Source of the DNA: Cognataquiflexum aquatile
GTDB taxonomy: Bacteria > Bacteroidota > Bacteroidia > Cytophagales > Cyclobacteriaceae
Reading direction: 5' to 3'
NCBI RefSeq assembly: GCF_003316845.1
Contig: NZ_QMIK01000004.1
Location: forward strand, 434,001-498,000
DNA length: 64,000 bases
Shown here: positions 18,683-27,262 of the stretch, in pieces
How positions within the stretch are numbered: the first letter of the stretch is position 1
Layout of the letters: the number at the start of each line of letters is the position of its first letter
The notes under the pieces: generated by a model
Seen by the model: the letters and a program-made list of their open reading frames with translations, nothing else
Told to the model about the DNA's origin: nothing
The model's database searches: none
Program-made: the position numbers and the translations under genes

Positions 18683-19132
18683 ATGTTTGAAACTAGGAAT
18701 AAAGAAGGAGATTATAAGATCAAATTGGTCTATTACGATTTGGAGGGAAACCTTTCAACCGAAGGTGTTTGGGCCGCTAAGGAAGGTGGATATTATAGAA
18801 TAAAAAATGCTCCTTTCTTTGCTCCAAATCTTGCATATAATGACCTTATAAGTGTGGAAGATGATGAGGGAGAGTTGTTTTTTGATAGCCTGATAGAACC
18901 TTCAGGGCATACTAATTTACAAATTATATTTTTTAAGCCTGAGTTTGTGGATCAAGTGACAAATGATTTAAACAAATTTAATTGTGATTGGGAAGGTAGT
19001 CATGGGAAAGAATATATATCGGTAGATGTGCCTAATACTGTCGAATATTCTATAGTTAGAAATTACTTAAATCAAAAGTTTGAAGAAGAAATTTTGGATT
19101 TTAAAGAAGCTTGCTTAGGACATAATAAATAA
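18683..19132 (+). CDS. DUF4265 domain protein
   Basis: 149 aa soluble protein. GVWAAKEGGYYRIKNAPFF, AYNDLISVEDDEGELFF and EPSGHTNLQIIF follow the DUF4265 pattern, a small domain often found alone in accessory regions. No signal peptide. Function is unknown. Its sequence is more AT-rich than the neighbouring M81 gene and it sits beside repeat elements, which suggests recent acquisition. Confidence 0.75.
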   Translation: MFETRNKEGDYKIKLVYYDLEGNLSTEGVWAAKEGGYYRIKNAPFFAPNLAYNDLISVEDDEGELFFDSLIEPSGHTNLQIIFFKPEFVDQVTNDLNKFNCDWEGSHGKEYISVDVPNTVEYSIVRNYLNQKFEEEILDFKEACLGHNK

Positions 19133-19186
19133 TTTGTAAAAAGTGTGACATGGGAAAAGAAGGTATAATTAAAACCTTTCATTAAA

Positions 19187-19357
19187 ATGACAAAAATTGA
19201 TATTTTATTTATAATGTTAATGTTTATTGGGTCATTCATGGTTTTGAGGAAGGGATTTAAAGAATGGGATAAAGAGGGTTACTATTCAATAAATTTACGA
19301 TTAATCTTAGCAGGTGTAACGATGTTGGCAGTAGCTTTAATTATGATTTTTCAATAA
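19187..19357 (+). CDS. 56-aa hypothetical membrane protein
   Basis: ATG 19187 to TAA 19357, 56 aa. Starts MTKIDILFIMLMFIGSFMVL, then a charged loop RKGFKEWDKEG and a second hydrophobic helix ending LIMIFQ. The two-helix pattern with a basic/acidic loop looks like a genuine small membrane protein. It follows the DUF4265 gene by 54 bp on the same strand and may be co-transcribed. No family recognised. Confidence 0.5.
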   Translation: MTKIDILFIMLMFIGSFMVLRKGFKEWDKEGYYSINLRLILAGVTMLAVALIMIFQ

Positions 19358-19393
19358 TTATGAAACCAATTAACTGTCTGGGTTTATGAATGT

Positions 19394-19653
19394 AATTCAA
19401 ATTGAATTAACATTTCAACCTTCCCTGTTTTTGGTGTAAACCCAATTCCTCACTTTGCCTTTTTTCTCCCAAAAACCTAAGACATCACATTTTCATTACC
19501 CCGAGCGGCGGTGCATGGAGATTTGTTTAAATATAAAAATCATTGTAGCACCTTGCACGGGGCTAGTATTATTTCGCCCACTTCGGGGCTTTTGGTCGAA
19601 GGTGACCCATGAATAGAATTTGCAATGGTTTTCTATTCAGAAATCTTATGCTT
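19394..19653. repeat. Dispersed 260-bp repeat, copy A
   Basis: Begins with the near-palindrome AATTCAAATTGAATTA and ends CTTATGCTT. It is nearly identical to 19835-20097. An internal hairpin GCCC/GGGC at 19576-19589 differs from the hairpin at the same place in copies B and C. Confidence 0.85.
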
Positions 19654-19689
19654 AAGGAAGATCTTCTATTGGAACATCTGTGGGGAGGA

Positions 19690-19781
19690 AGCGCAATTCC
19701 GGGCCAGCGGTGGCCTTGTGTGGGGAAGGATTATTGCGCTAGATTTTTTTGGTTACTTTTTGTATCATGACAAAAAGTGAC
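19690..19781. other. Structured spacer between repeat copies
   Basis: AGCGCAAT (19690) pairs with ATTGCGCT (19733) around a GGCC/GGCC inner palindrome. A second hairpin has arms GTTACTTTTTG (19752) and CAAAAAGTGAC (19771, one G-T pair). No gene; may be an RNA or another repeat relic. Confidence 0.5.
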
Positions 19782-19834
19782 AAGAGAAAAGATCATCAAA
19801 ATGTAGCGAAGTAATTGAATAAGAGTAAGAGGAA

Positions 19835-20097
19835 AATTCAAATTGAATTAACATTTCAACCTTCCCTGTTTTTGGTGTAGACCCAATTCCTTACTTTGCC
19901 TTTTTTCTCCCAAAAACCTAAGACATAGCATTTTCCTTACCCCGAGCGGCGGTGCATGGAGATTTGTTTAAATATAAAAATCATTGTAGCACCTTGCACG
20001 GGGCTAGTATTATTTCGCTCCGCCGCGGCGGACTGTTGGTCGAAGGCGACCCATGAATAGAATTTGCAAAGGTTTTCTATTCAGAAATCTTATGCTT
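19835..20097. repeat. Dispersed 260-bp repeat, copy B
   Basis: Near-identical direct repeat of copy A, 441 bp downstream. Its internal hairpin at 20019-20032 is the perfect palindrome TCCGCCGCGGCGGA in place of the GCCC/GGGC stem of copy A. Confidence 0.85.
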
Positions 20098-20192
20098 CAG
20101 AAATAGACTAGAACACCCTTTGGGAATTCTATCTGACAGCGGTATAGAGAAAACCCGGGAATCAGGTTTTTTTTGACCCTTTTATTCATTCT

Positions 20193-20876
20193 TTATTGAA
20201 AGGCCCAACCCACAAATACCCCATAATTTGGTTTAAAATTCTTTTCGGGACCATATTGGTCCAAATTGGCTCCCAAACCAAAATTGAGCGCATTCATTTT
20301 CAATCCAGCCCTTAGTTGGAGAAAACTCCTTGCATGGAGGTCGTCCCGTGTGCTGTGGATATACAGGAATTGAACCCTGGTATATAAACTTGTTTTGGGA
20401 CTTAGGGAAGGCTTGTATTCATAGATTCCAAAAAGTTCTACGTTTCTTTTTGAATGAAGGAAAACCGAAGCAACCGTCACCGCCACCCATTCTTTATTGG
20501 CAAAGGAATGCTGTGCGCCCAATAGAGGAGCAAAACCGACAGCATTATTGATTGAAGTCCCTCCGACTAGTCCAAATCCTTTGTAAATATTATAGTTGAT
20601 CAATACGGGCATTGCCAAGTCCAAATCCTCTTTGTTATTGTCATAGCTTGCCGAAAATGAGGACACACTCAAAAAACCAAATTTGCTCTCAGGTGAAAAC
20701 TTTTTCTTGACTACCATTTGAAAAAACATCCTGTTGTTTCCAACCATAAATTCCACAGGGGTGGGAACTTTGGGTGGAAATTCCTGGGACATTGCAGAAT
20801 GGGACATTCCTGACCAAAGGAGAGCAATGAAAACGCAGGATAAGAAGTAGCCGGGTCTATTTTTCAAACTTCGCAT
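20193..20876 (-). CDS. Hypothetical outer-membrane-like protein
   Basis: 227 aa from ATG 20876 (a TTG at 20885 would add three residues). A signal peptide (about residues 1-31, ending SHSAMSQ) is followed by alternating hydrophobic/polar strands and a C-terminal aromatic (VFVGWAFQ), as in small beta-barrels. No family recognised. It starts 76 bp downstream of the Crp/Fnr gene on the same strand, so the regulator may control it, or the two share a transcript. Confidence 0.65.
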   Translation of the reverse strand: MRSLKNRPGYFLSCVFIALLWSGMSHSAMSQEFPPKVPTPVEFMVGNNRMFFQMVVKKKFSPESKFGFLSVSSFSASYDNNKEDLDLAMPVLINYNIYKGFGLVGGTSINNAVGFAPLLGAQHSFANKEWVAVTVASVFLHSKRNVELFGIYEYKPSLSPKTSLYTRVQFLYIHSTRDDLHARSFLQLRAGLKMNALNFGLGANLDQYGPEKNFKPNYGVFVGWAFQ

Positions 20877-20952
20877 AATTTTCAATTAATTTTTATGCAA
20901 AGCTCCGCAAACAGAAACAAGAAAAAGTTGCTCTATGTCAACGTTTTGACTT

Positions 20953-21522
20953 TTAGAGGTTGGCTTTCAATCGGCTCAAAGTATATTGGGTAATTCCCAG
21001 ATAGCTTGCGATCACTTTATTGGATAGCCTATTGAAAATTCGCGGCTGCTGTTTCAGCAGCCATTTCAATCGGTCTAAGCTATCGCTTCCTTGCAGATCA
21101 TAAATTCTTTTTTGGGTCGTGATGTAGGCCGATTCAAGGATATTCCGGTAGATTTTGTTGACTGCCGGTTCATTTTCTACCAAGAAGAAAAAGTCATCTT
21201 TTGTTATCGTAAGCACAGTGGACTTTTCCAGGCTTTGGATGTATTCAATTGAGGGATTTCCGGTGATCAGACTTGTAAAGGAAGTGCCGAATTTCCCTTC
21301 AAAGGCAATGTATCTTGTATTTTCAAGTCCTTCATTATTTACCGAAAATAAGCGCAGGCACCCCGAAAGGACAAAATAATTGAATCTACAAACCTCCCCC
21401 TCGCGGAGTAAAAATTCGTTTTTTTTGACTGTTTTTTCTTTAAAGAAAGGAGACAAAGCTTCAAGTTTTTCTTCGTCGATTTGTGTTCGATCTTGGAAGT
21501 AAGATTTTAGAATAGGATGCAT
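20953..21522 (-). CDS. Crp/Fnr family transcriptional regulator
   Basis: 189 aa. Residues about 25-120 are a cyclic-nucleotide-binding fold (KKNEFLLREGEVCRFNYFVLSGCLRLF, given here only as the start of the domain at residue 34). The C-terminus (SDSLDRLKWLLKQQ, then NKVIASYLGITQYTLSRLK) is the winged-helix reader of this Bacteroidota subgroup. No Fe-S cysteine cluster is present, so oxygen sensing like Fnr is unlikely. The effector is unknown. The downstream outer-membrane-like gene is a plausible target. Confidence 0.9.
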   Translation of the reverse strand: MHPILKSYFQDRTQIDEEKLEALSPFFKEKTVKKNEFLLREGEVCRFNYFVLSGCLRLFSVNNEGLENTRYIAFEGKFGTSFTSLITGNPSIEYIQSLEKSTVLTITKDDFFFLVENEPAVNKIYRNILESAYITTQKRIYDLQGSDSLDRLKWLLKQQPRIFNRLSNKVIASYLGITQYTLSRLKANL

Positions 21523-21692
21523 ATTCCAAATTAATGGATTTAGTTTAAAATCAATAAGTTGATCGGAGTTTTGCTAAAAAATAAAGATCATAATGGAAGA
21601 GGGAGAAATTGAAAATGAATTGAAAAACCAACTTTTATGATTGGTGTAAATCCAACTCTCCGCTAAGTGAAACCAACATTTGTCGGCATTTA

Positions 21693-22736
21693 TCAATATT
21701 GACCCACTTGGGCGTCAGCTGCGGTTTGTGTTAAGGAAAAAAACTGTTTGCGTGTTGTGACTGACTTTGAGTTGAATTCCCCTGTGACCGTAAACGTTTG
21801 ATCTGTTTGCCATTGAGTGGGCCACAGGTGAGGATTGAGGGTTAACTGCTGAACTTGGCTAGTATGCCAAATCATTTGAATGAAATCCGGATGCATATAT
21901 ATCGTGGTTTGGGTGGTGTTTTCGGTTTTCCTTTCCAATTCCAAATCCATTCCCCATCGGCTTTTTACAACCATTTTATCTTCATCTTTCAGAAGCTTGA
22001 AGTCAAGAGAAAAATTCAGGGTATCACTTTCAACCTTTTGTATGAAGGGGATTCCTCTACTCGCAAACTGTACATAAGAAGTATCTATCCTTGTCTGCTG
22101 TAGCTCACCCGACAAAAAAACGGTATCCTGAACGTGAAGCATTTCCATGCTTCGAATCTTTATCATCGTGCCAAGCGCCTCTGCTATGGTATGCTTTGGG
22201 TAAAGCATCAGCGAACTTAATCTAGAAGTGGAACTTCCTGTTTCCATTTCGAACTCGAATTCCTTTTGAGGATCGGAAGCATAAAACTCATGTTCGTTCA
22301 ATAAGTTTCCGCTTTTGTTAAAGTACAATTTGAATGGATTATTCAGAATAGGTAATACATATTTTCGGACCAATCGGTTTCCTTCCTCAGGCTTGTCGCT
22401 GTCAAATCGGAAAGTAAGTGGCACCGTTCCTCGAACCTCATCTTCCAATACATGATATTCAGCACGGTTGATATCCACCACTACCTCCACAATATCGTTG
22501 GGGTTGTAGCTTACCTTTATGTTAGCATCCTGTTTCACTTCAGAAAATGCCCTAGGCTTCTTCCTGATTTTCCGGCCATGAGAGTAGTCATTGGTAGAGA
22601 GTTCCATTTTGAATTGAAACATATCCTGTCCTGCTGCACTTGTACCCAAAGTCATAAGCGCTAAGAAAAAAAGTACTTTTAAAAGACCTAAAAAGAAGGA
22701 CGAAAACAGGTGGTGTATGCTTAAAATATACTTCAT
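21693..22736 (-). CDS. Hypothetical exported protein
   Basis: 347 aa. A long hydrophobic N-terminus (residues about 10-36, ending SAAGQD) is a signal peptide. The mature part is rich in beta-type strands with few cysteines and no motif I recognise; features include KYVLPILNNPFKLYFNKSGN and a central QDTVFLSGELQQTRID. It could be a periplasmic or surface beta-sandwich protein. It is flanked by repeat-rich spacers and stands alone. Confidence 0.65.
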   Translation of the reverse strand: MKYILSIHHLFSSFFLGLLKVLFFLALMTLGTSAAGQDMFQFKMELSTNDYSHGRKIRKKPRAFSEVKQDANIKVSYNPNDIVEVVVDINRAEYHVLEDEVRGTVPLTFRFDSDKPEEGNRLVRKYVLPILNNPFKLYFNKSGNLLNEHEFYASDPQKEFEFEMETGSSTSRLSSLMLYPKHTIAEALGTMIKIRSMEMLHVQDTVFLSGELQQTRIDTSYVQFASRGIPFIQKVESDTLNFSLDFKLLKDEDKMVVKSRWGMDLELERKTENTTQTTIYMHPDFIQMIWHTSQVQQLTLNPHLWPTQWQTDQTFTVTGEFNSKSVTTRKQFFSLTQTAADAQVGQY

Positions 22737-22913
22737 GAACTAACAGTGATTTGCTTCATAATTAGAGTAACGGATTTTTCAATTGTCGGTTCGAGCCATT
22801 AACCCAATTTTGGAATTCATGGATTTGAATAGAAATTTAATTTATTGAATATCCGCGTCTAAGGGAATAAAGGCGTTTGATTTAGGCGTAATTTGACTGC
22901 CTAGCATTCAGGA

Positions 22914-23117
22914 AAATTTAAATTGAATTAATTGACCAGCCCTGTTTTTAGTGTTATTCCAATTCCCAAATTATCTTTTTGCTCTAAAAAACCAAGAACA
23001 TCTAATTTTCAAATCCCAAAGCTGCAGAGCATTGAGACTAGAATGAGTATAAAATCAGAGAAGCACCTTGTACGGGGTTATTGTTAATCAGCCCAATTAG
23101 GGCTGTTGGTTGAAGGG
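22914..23117. repeat. Dispersed repeat, diverged copy C
   Basis: Shares the order of copies A and B: AATTTAAATTGAATTA, CCCTGTTTTTAGTGT, GCACCTTGTACGGGGTTA, then TTGGTTGAAGG. Its internal hairpin at 23090-23104 is AGCCC/GGGCT with an AATTA loop. Much more diverged than A versus B. Confidence 0.65.
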
Positions 23118-23153
23118 AAAAAGCGATCAAGCAAGTTTGGCATGTTAAAAACA

Positions 23154-23196
23154 AAAAAGCCCGGCATCAGCCGGGCTTTAAAGTGCAGAGGAGGAG
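23154..23196 (-). repeat. Duplicate of the tRNA-Ser 3' end and terminator
   Basis: 43 bp identical to 23279-23321, covering the last bases of the tRNA-Ser gene, the spacer and the terminator hairpin GCCCGGC/GCCGGGC with a T run on the minus strand. Between the copies lies 82 bp with a perfect hairpin TAACAGTCC/GGACTGTTA (23213-23233). Confidence 0.8.
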
Positions 23197-23278
23197 AGGA
23201 CTGAGCGTTAAATAACAGTCCGGTGGACTGTTATAGCGAAGGGCCAGATTGCAGGGTAGCTCCCGAGGACTCAAACGC

Positions 23279-23304
23279 AAAAAGCCCGGCATCAGCCGGG
23301 CTTT
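23279..23304 (-). terminator. tRNA-Ser terminator
   Basis: GCCCGGC, a TGAT loop, GCCGGGC and a T run on the minus strand, starting 7 bp after the tRNA 3' end. Confidence 0.8.
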
Positions 23305-23310
23305 AAAGTG

Positions 23311-23395
23311 CAGAGGAGGAGGGATTCGAACCCCCGGTACCTCACGGTACAACGGTTTTCAAGACCGCCGCGATCGACCACTCTGCCACTCCTCT
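23311..23395 (-). tRNA. tRNA-Ser (anticodon UGA)
   Basis: 85 nt with a long variable arm, as expected for serine. Acceptor arms AGAGGAG and CTCCTCT pair fully, with G as discriminator. The D arm contains GCAGAGTGGTCGATCGC, the anticodon loop CTTGAAA gives UGA, the variable arm is TACCGTGAGGTA, and the T arm contains GGTTCGAATCC. CCA is not encoded. Confidence 0.95.
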
Positions 23396-23557
23396 ATTTG
23401 ATTGTAAAACGGATTGGTCGTTTACGGATTGCAAATGTATGCCTTAACTTTGAATTTGCAAACCCCATCATTCCAAAAAGCCTTTGTTAAATGCTAATCT
23501 CCTGATTTTCTGATTTATTATTTTCAGGTTTAAGGCACTTCTTTCTTTTATATATCC

Positions 23558-23625
23558 ATTAACCCAATTACCAATACCCATTAACCTAATAACCGATACC
23601 CATTAACCATTATCCATTTACTCAA
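23558..23625. repeat. Degenerate ATTAACC-type low-complexity repeat
   Basis: Runs of CCATTAACC, CCAATTACC, CCTAATAACC and related words, just 3' of the CBS gene. Similar runs occur at 24475-24533 and, shorter, at 25749-25775. Confidence 0.7.
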
Positions 23626-23635
23626 TCTTAATTCC

Positions 23636-24364
23636 TCATCTCCTCAATACCTCTATGATTTTCTCCAAATCCTCGCTGATGGTAATGATCCCGATCACCG
23701 GTTCATCTCTTCTGCCTGATTCGGTAATGAGTAGCGCTTCTGCCGGATGAGGGTTGCCAAGGCTTTCAACAAAATATTCCCGCGCCGTCACAAAATCCGT
23801 ATCCTTCTTGATGATTCTGTAATTTTTGAGTTTGAGGGTTTTGGTGATGATGTCTTTGACATATGAATCTTTGAATAGCTTCAGCGGTTCTGAAGTTTTG
23901 GTCAATTCAGCCATCCACCTCGCAATAGCTTCAAAGTTGATCAAACCTAAAATAAAACCATCCTGAATGATAGGTGCCTGACAAAAATCTTTTTCTACCA
24001 AAGTCTGCAGGACTTTTACCAGACTGTCCTCAGGGGAAACAGAATACACCGTTGTCAAAAAATGTTGGGATACCAAAGGGGGATTCATGAGGATAGCAGA
24101 TATTTTTTCTATTTCCAAGACTACGTCTTCCCTCGGATCAGCTACAGGCTTTCCCTGCTTTCTTTCGGAATGAATAATGGCATTGCGGAGATTTCCAAAC
24201 AACCTCAGCTGATCTCTATATTGCCTGATGATGAGGTTGGTCTCGCTCATATCATCGATCAAGTTGAAGTAACTCACAAAGTTCCTCGCTTCTAAATTTC
24301 TCCTTAGAAAATTCTCGATAGCATTGAAAGCTTCCAAAAACCTGTCTGCATTGCTCATTTCCAT
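23636..24364 (-). CDS. CBS-domain protein
   Basis: 242 aa soluble protein. The N-terminal third is helical (NADRFLEAFNAIENFLRRNL, FGNLRNAIIHSERKQGKP), resembling nucleotide-binding helical bundles found in abortive or HEPN-like proteins. Residues about 100-240 form a CBS pair (VYSVSPEDSLVKVLQTLVEK, APIIQDGFILGLINFEAIARW and later EPVIGIITISEDLEKIIEVL). CBS pairs usually bind adenine nucleotides; the output is unknown. Either ATG 24364 or ATG 24358 could be the start. Repeat tracts lie on both sides. Confidence 0.8.
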   Translation of the reverse strand: MEMSNADRFLEAFNAIENFLRRNLEARNFVSYFNLIDDMSETNLIIRQYRDQLRLFGNLRNAIIHSERKQGKPVADPREDVVLEIEKISAILMNPPLVSQHFLTTVYSVSPEDSLVKVLQTLVEKDFCQAPIIQDGFILGLINFEAIARWMAELTKTSEPLKLFKDSYVKDIITKTLKLKNYRIIKKDTDFVTAREYFVESLGNPHPAEALLITESGRRDEPVIGIITISEDLEKIIEVLRR

Positions 24365-24474
24365 AAAAATCTCATTTTGATATTAAAATCACCATTCTCT
24401 TAATCAGGACATTAACACTTCCCACAAATAATTTTCACAAAAGCTTACCTTTCACCTTTTACCTCTTACTTTTC

Positions 24475-24533
24475 ACCAATAACCGATAACCCAATAACCA
24501 ATAACCATTAACCATCATCCATTAACCAATTCA
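24475..24533. repeat. Degenerate ATTAACC-type low-complexity repeat
   Basis: AATAACC, ATTAACC and GATAACC words in a row between the CBS and acetate kinase genes. Preceded by an ACCTTTT-like run at about 24446-24476. Confidence 0.7.
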
Positions 24534-25714
24534 AAAGTCTGCTTTCCTATCTCCAATTCCTCATTGGTGGGGACCACCAGAATTTTGACTTTGGATCCTG
24601 AAATATTGATTTCCCGGATCTCTGAACTTCTTTTGGCATTTTTTTCCGGATCCAGATAGATTCCAAAAAACTCCATATCCTGACAGACTGCCGCGCGCAT
24701 TTCTGCGTCATTTTCTCCAATCCCTGCCGTGAAGACGATGGCATCCAAACCATTCAGCGAAGCGGAAAAAGTACCGATGTACTTTTGGATCCGATAGGCA
24801 TAAAGTTCATAGGCAAGCTTGGCGTCCTCGTTTCCATCCAATATGGCTTGTTTTACATCCCGCATGTCGCTGTATCCGCAAAGTCCCAACAACCCGCTTT
24901 TTTTATTCAGGATGTCATTGACTTCTTTGGAAGTATATCCTCTCTCATGGATCAGGTGGAAAATAATGGAAGGATCGATATCCCCGCAGCGCGTTCCCAT
25001 CACAAGCCCGCCCATCGGACCAAGACCCATGGAATGGTCTATGGATTTGCCGTCCTTAATAGCAGTAATGCTGCTGCCGTTGCCGAGATGGATGGTGATG
25101 ATTTTTGGTTCGGAAATATTGAGGTATTCATCGGTTCTACGGGATACATACTGATGGCTGCTGCCATGGAATCCGTAGGCACGGATACCCAGTTTGGTGT
25201 ACATTTCCTTTGGAATGGCTGAGCGATAGGCCCTTGGAGGCATGGTTTGGTGAAAAGCTGTATCAAACACAGCTACTTGTTTGGCTAAGGGAAATACCCT
25301 TTCGGCAACCATGATTCCAAGGAGGTTCGGTGGATTGTGCAGAGGTGCCAAGGCAAACAATTCTTCAATTATATTTTTGACTTCATCATTGATCAAAGTG
25401 GTAGCTGCAAACTGCTCGCCGCCATGGACTACGCGGTGACCGATAGCTCTGACTTCCGACATGTCAGACAATACTCCTTTTTCGGGGTCTATCAAGAGGG
25501 CAGTCACTGCCAAAAGACCTGCCTCATGGTCTCTGATTTCCTGTTGGAATTTGAAAACTTCTTCGGAACCATGGATATATAATTTGTGGGTCAAAGTGGC
25601 ATTTTCCAGCCCAATCCTGTCTACCAATCCACTACATATCGGAGATTCATTAGGCATGTCAAAAAGCTGGTACTTTAGCGAACTGCTGCCCGAGTTCAAA
25701 ACGAGAATTTTCAT
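24515..25714 (-). CDS. ackA: Acetate kinase
   Basis: 399 aa, the usual length. Converts acetate and ATP to acetyl phosphate and ADP, or the reverse, in the cytoplasm. Diagnostic stretches are MKILVLNSGSSSLKYQLF at the N-terminus, the catalytic region GHRVVHGGE (about residue 90), YGFHGSSHQYVS (about 175) and HLGNGSSITAIKDGKSIDHS (about 205). No phosphate acetyltransferase gene is adjacent, unlike many ack-pta operons. The ORF end runs into the low-complexity repeat. Confidence 0.97.
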   Translation of the reverse strand: MKILVLNSGSSSLKYQLFDMPNESPICSGLVDRIGLENATLTHKLYIHGSEEVFKFQQEIRDHEAGLLAVTALLIDPEKGVLSDMSEVRAIGHRVVHGGEQFAATTLINDEVKNIIEELFALAPLHNPPNLLGIMVAERVFPLAKQVAVFDTAFHQTMPPRAYRSAIPKEMYTKLGIRAYGFHGSSHQYVSRRTDEYLNISEPKIITIHLGNGSSITAIKDGKSIDHSMGLGPMGGLVMGTRCGDIDPSIIFHLIHERGYTSKEVNDILNKKSGLLGLCGYSDMRDVKQAILDGNEDAKLAYELYAYRIQKYIGTFSASLNGLDAIVFTAGIGENDAEMRAAVCQDMEFFGIYLDPEKNAKRSSEIREINISGSKVKILVVPTNEELEIGKQTFELVNG

Positions 25715-25780
25715 TTCAATATATCTTGATCAGATAACCTTTAAATAATTAACTATTAACCCAAAAACCAATCCACAAAC

Positions 25781-27139
25781 CTAAATTTTCTTCACTTTCA
25801 AAGAAGTTCCCTCAGTACTGATCACTTTGATCTTATCTCCCTGATCGATGAATTCTCCTCTGGAATAAGCATCATATACTTCATCGTCAATGATGACTTT
25901 GCCGCTTGGCATCAACCGGGTGTTTGTAATTCCTTCTTTTCCCAAAAGGCTGTTTTCATAAACAGAGGAAGTATAACCATCTGTCCGCTGCTGGGTAGTT
26001 GCCAAAGCAATGGTGCTAAATGCTCCCCATTTGTTGATTTTGGGAGCCAAAAAGAAAATCAGAGCCAAAGCTAGAATAGCAGCCAATATGACGGTCAGCA
26101 ATGCCACAAACAAATCCCCTGCCGGAACAAATGAAAAATCAAACGCATCATTTGGAATCATACCCAGGGTCAGTCCCGTAAGGATGCCGAGTATTCCCAA
26201 GACTCCAAAAATTCCAAATCCCGGTATCACAAATATCTCCACCAACAGAAGGATAACGCCTACGATGAAAACCACAATCTCCCAGTTTTCGGCTAGACCG
26301 CTGAGGTAATATGGAATAAAGTAAAGAATGATGGCCGTAATCGAAGCTGCCAATGGAAAGCCAACTCCGGGAGTCTGCAATTCAAAATAAATACCAGCGA
26401 AGATGATGAGGATCAAAAATCCACTCACTGCAGGGTTTAAAAAGACCGAAATAATCGATTCGGTCGTCGATGTTGTTTGCTCAATGATTTCATAATCAGA
26501 TACGCCCTGCTTGGCGATGACCTCCTCTATAGACTCGACTTCTCCTTCGCAATAGCCATTCTCAATAGCTTCAGAAACAGCGAATGTAATCACTGAACCT
26601 TTTTCGCTTAATCCTTCAATTTCGATTTCTTCATCGACCATAGCTTCGGCGATTTTGGGGTCCCGGCCTTTTGCCTCTGCGGTGCTGCGCATCATGGAGC
26701 GCATGTAGGATTGGTATTTGTCCGGTGCAGCTTCTCCGCCGCCGCCCATGACCACGGTAGCTGCACCAATGCTTGCTCCGGGAGCCATATAAATGCTGTC
26801 GCAGGCAATAGAAATCAATGCGCCCGCTGAGGCAGCATCTTTATTGATCCAGACATGGACGGGGATTTCTGATTCCAGTATCATGGTTCGGATATCGTCA
26901 GCATCGTTGACAGCTCCACCGTATGTATCCATTTCGATGATTATCATCGCAGCGGATTGTTTCATTGCATCTTCCAAAGCCAATTTCACCTTACGGTTCA
27001 TCCTCGGATCAATGTTGTCATCTATTTTAAAAACATATATTTTCTTTTTTTCTGAGGAAGTATCATTTTGGCAAAACACCTCAGAGGATTGAAAAAAGAG
27101 AATAAGGACCAACAAAATTGATGTTAAAAGGGATTTCAT
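25781..27139 (-). CDS. NfeD-family membrane protease (ClpP-class, long form)
   Basis: 452 aa with the start taken at ATG 27139, where the signal peptide begins (MKSLLTSILLVLILFFQSSE); a longer frame to 27196 adds 19 residues. Residues about 30-230 are a ClpP-like serine protease domain with nucleophile Ser in DAASAGALIS and a candidate general-base Lys in APDKYQSYM. Four or more membrane helices follow (about 240-380), then a C-terminal OB-fold NfeD domain (LLGKEGITNTRLMPSGKV). The family works with stomatin-like proteins in membrane quality control; no stomatin gene is adjacent. Confidence 0.9.
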   Translation of the reverse strand: MKSLLTSILLVLILFFQSSEVFCQNDTSSEKKKIYVFKIDDNIDPRMNRKVKLALEDAMKQSAAMIIIEMDTYGGAVNDADDIRTMILESEIPVHVWINKDAASAGALISIACDSIYMAPGASIGAATVVMGGGGEAAPDKYQSYMRSMMRSTAEAKGRDPKIAEAMVDEEIEIEGLSEKGSVITFAVSEAIENGYCEGEVESIEEVIAKQGVSDYEIIEQTTSTTESIISVFLNPAVSGFLILIIFAGIYFELQTPGVGFPLAASITAIILYFIPYYLSGLAENWEIVVFIVGVILLLVEIFVIPGFGIFGVLGILGILTGLTLGMIPNDAFDFSFVPAGDLFVALLTVILAAILALALIFFLAPKINKWGAFSTIALATTQQRTDGYTSSVYENSLLGKEGITNTRLMPSGKVIIDDEVYDAYSRGEFIDQGDKIKVISTEGTSLKVKKI

Positions 27140-27262
27140 ATCATACGCCATTTGAGTTTTGAATATACCAAATATTCCAATACCAGCCGCAAACACTAAT
27201 TATATCATTGGTTTGTTGGGGAAAGGTATTTTGACTTATTTTAAAGCCAAAACACTTCTATT

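Noticed and set aside
23160-23278. Second tRNA gene beside tRNA-Ser
   Set aside because: Only the acceptor 3' end is duplicated; no D arm, anticodon or T arm can be folded.
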